A stretch of DNA of 6,600 bases. It comes from Sulfurimonas sp. (GTDB lineage Bacteria > Campylobacterota > Campylobacteria > Campylobacterales > Sulfurimonadaceae). Made by a program: the position numbers and the translations under genes. The first letter of the stretch is position 1. The number at the start of each line of letters is the position of its first letter. The stretch spans positions 1 to 6,600 of the forward strand of contig JAFLJV010000228.1 of assembly GCA_022712845.1 (NCBI GenBank). The letters run 5' to 3'. Positions 5,813 to 6,600 of the stretch are shown here, one piece after another. The notes under the pieces are model-generated. The model saw nothing but the letters and a program-made list of their open reading frames with translations, did not search any database and was not told where the DNA came from.

Positions 5813-6600
5813 TATTTGTCCTTTAGTAGGTTAATATTGGCAGCACTACAAAGCTTTAGCCAATAGGTGTAAGATTGTGAAATTAAACTTTGATGTTCAT
5901 GTTGACTTTGAAAATATAGTGCTTGTGCATCTAAAAGTTCAAGAAAACTACTCTCTCCGAGTTTAAATAAAAGTACACTTGTGTCATAGTACTCTTTAGA
6001 AGGTTCAAGTAAATTTTGTTTATAATTTTTAACTTGTAGTATAGTATTTTTATAAAGCTTATGATATCCGCTAACACTGCGTTGAAGCTTGTATAGAACT
6101 TCTTGAGCTTTAATACTACTTTTTTGTATTTTAGCGTTTTGTATCTCCATTTTAGTCTCTTTAGTATCCCATAATGGAATAGAGAGTCTAAAGCCAAAAC
6201 CATATGTATTATCAACACTATTATTTAAATTAAGCTCACGTTCTGAATACACATATAATTCAGGTAGTGCATATCGTGTTGCTTTTACTAATTTTAGTTC
6301 TTGTTTTGTCGCTTTTAATTCAGCTTTATATTTTAAATACTCTGGACTTTTTTTAAGAGAATCTATTAAAATTTCTACTTCACCTTCTTTAGATTTAATA
6401 ATATCTCCTGAAATTAAAATTTCATTATCCACATTAAGTAGTGATCGTGTCTCAAGCATTAATTTTACATAACTATTTTCTAGTTTTTGTTTTTTCATGC
6501 TCACTTGTTGTTTTAAGATATCAATACGAGAATTTTCAAAGCCTGAAATTTCACCTAAATCTTCACGATCTTTTGATTTTTTTTGTAAATCTTTAATTTC
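5812..6600 (-). CDS. Outer-membrane channel of the metal efflux complex (TolC/CusC-like, OEP family), 5' end missing
   Basis: Forms the trimeric outer-membrane and periplasmic tunnel through which the RND pump expels its substrate. The frame is open from base 6600 to the TAA at 5812-5814, giving 262 codons of the C-terminal part. A GTG at 6504 and an ATG at 6498 are internal, since the upstream sequence stays open and coding-like (IDILKQQ, EDLGEISG), so the true start is beyond the window. In-window residues 80-115 form a long helix ending in ALPELYVYSE, the usual helix-to-strand junction of the OEP repeat. Residues 133-144 (YGFGFRLSIPLW) are an outer-membrane beta strand. Residues 211-231 contain LGESSFLELLDAQ, the hallmark of the second repeat, followed by the final helix. 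The family normally has about 400-480 residues, so roughly half is present. It is first of the three efflux genes seen and overlaps the adaptor start by one base. Confidence 0.9.
   Translation of the reverse strand, partial: EIKDLQKKSKDREDLGEISGFENSRIDILKQQVSMKKQKLENSYVKLMLETRSLLNVDNEILISGDIIKSKEGEVEILIDSLKKSPEYLKYKAELKATKQELKLVKATRYALPELYVYSERELNLNNSVDNTYGFGFRLSIPLWDTKETKMEIQNAKIQKSSIKAQEVLYKLQRSVSGYHKLYKNTILQVKNYKQNLLEPSKEYYDTSVLLFKLGESSFLELLDAQALYFQSQHEHQSLISQSYTYWLKLCSAANINLLKDK
5819..5823 (-). promoter_or_regulatory. Ribosome binding site of the adaptor gene, inside the channel gene
   Basis: AAGGA sits six bases before the adaptor ATG at 5812 and lies within the last codons of the channel gene. 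Stop and start share one base as TAATG, a layout typical of translational coupling, which would keep channel and adaptor amounts in proportion. Confidence 0.65.

Noticed and set aside
5931..6218. Minus-strand 95-codon ORF in another frame
   Set aside because: Shadow of the outer-membrane channel gene, which has clear family motifs across the same bases.
6498..6504. GTG/ATG start for the outer-membrane channel gene here
   Set aside because: The frame stays open with protein-like sequence to the window edge, and the family needs about 200 more N-terminal residues, so these codons are internal.
1..6600. CRISPR array, insertion sequence, attachment site, riboswitch or an evident novel system
   Set aside because: No regularly spaced repeats, transposase fragments, terminal inverted repeats or long structured leaders were seen on either strand; the solitary tRNA has no integrase or duplicated 3' end beside it.

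Overview
The window is AT-rich (roughly one third G+C by eye) and reads like a chromosomal segment of a Campylobacterota bacterium (the Sulfurimonas, Sulfurovum or Arcobacter kind). This rests on the codon choice (TTA, AGA, AAA, GAA dominate), the sigma-70 promoters with a clear -10 box but little -35 box, and the protein sequences. No marker here fixes the genus.

Layout from left to right. At 1-335 (minus strand, cut by the window edge) lies the N-terminal part of ATP-dependent phosphoenolpyruvate carboxykinase (pckA), a gluconeogenic enzyme. A short divergent intergenic region carries a minus-strand promoter for pckA and a plus-strand extended -10 promoter for a tRNA-Val(GAC) gene at 462-536. 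Only 11 bases past the tRNA, a converging minus-strand gene ends: a small exported glycine-zipper protein with an unusually histidine-rich N-terminus (548-1045). A 129-base gap with a possible hairpin and a likely promoter separates it from the main feature.

From 1175 to the right edge, all on the minus strand, is a complete tripartite heavy-metal efflux operon in the order outer-membrane channel (5812-6600, 5' end outside the window), periplasmic adaptor lipoprotein (4271-5812) and inner-membrane RND pump (1175-4261). The coding sequences are tightly packed: a TAATG stop/start overlap joins the first two, and a 9-base gap joins the last two. The three products would form one CBA complex that takes metal ions from the periplasm or inner membrane and drives them out across the outer membrane using the proton gradient.

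Metal specificity is not settled. The pump is of the HME-RND type (CusA/CzcA family), but by anchor-motif alignment it lacks the three methionines that bind Cu(I)/Ag(I) in E. coli CusA. It has Asp, Glu and His residues in those regions instead, which argues for a divalent cation such as zinc, cobalt, cadmium or nickel. The adaptor has a His/Glu-rich stretch right after its lipidated cysteine and a His-containing C-terminus, and the downstream glycine-zipper protein is also His-rich, so periplasmic metal buffering around this pump is a reasonable hypothesis. No regulator, mobile element or CRISPR array is visible. The window is mostly ordinary, well-understood gene families; the histidine-rich accessory features and the non-CusA metal site are the points worth a second look.
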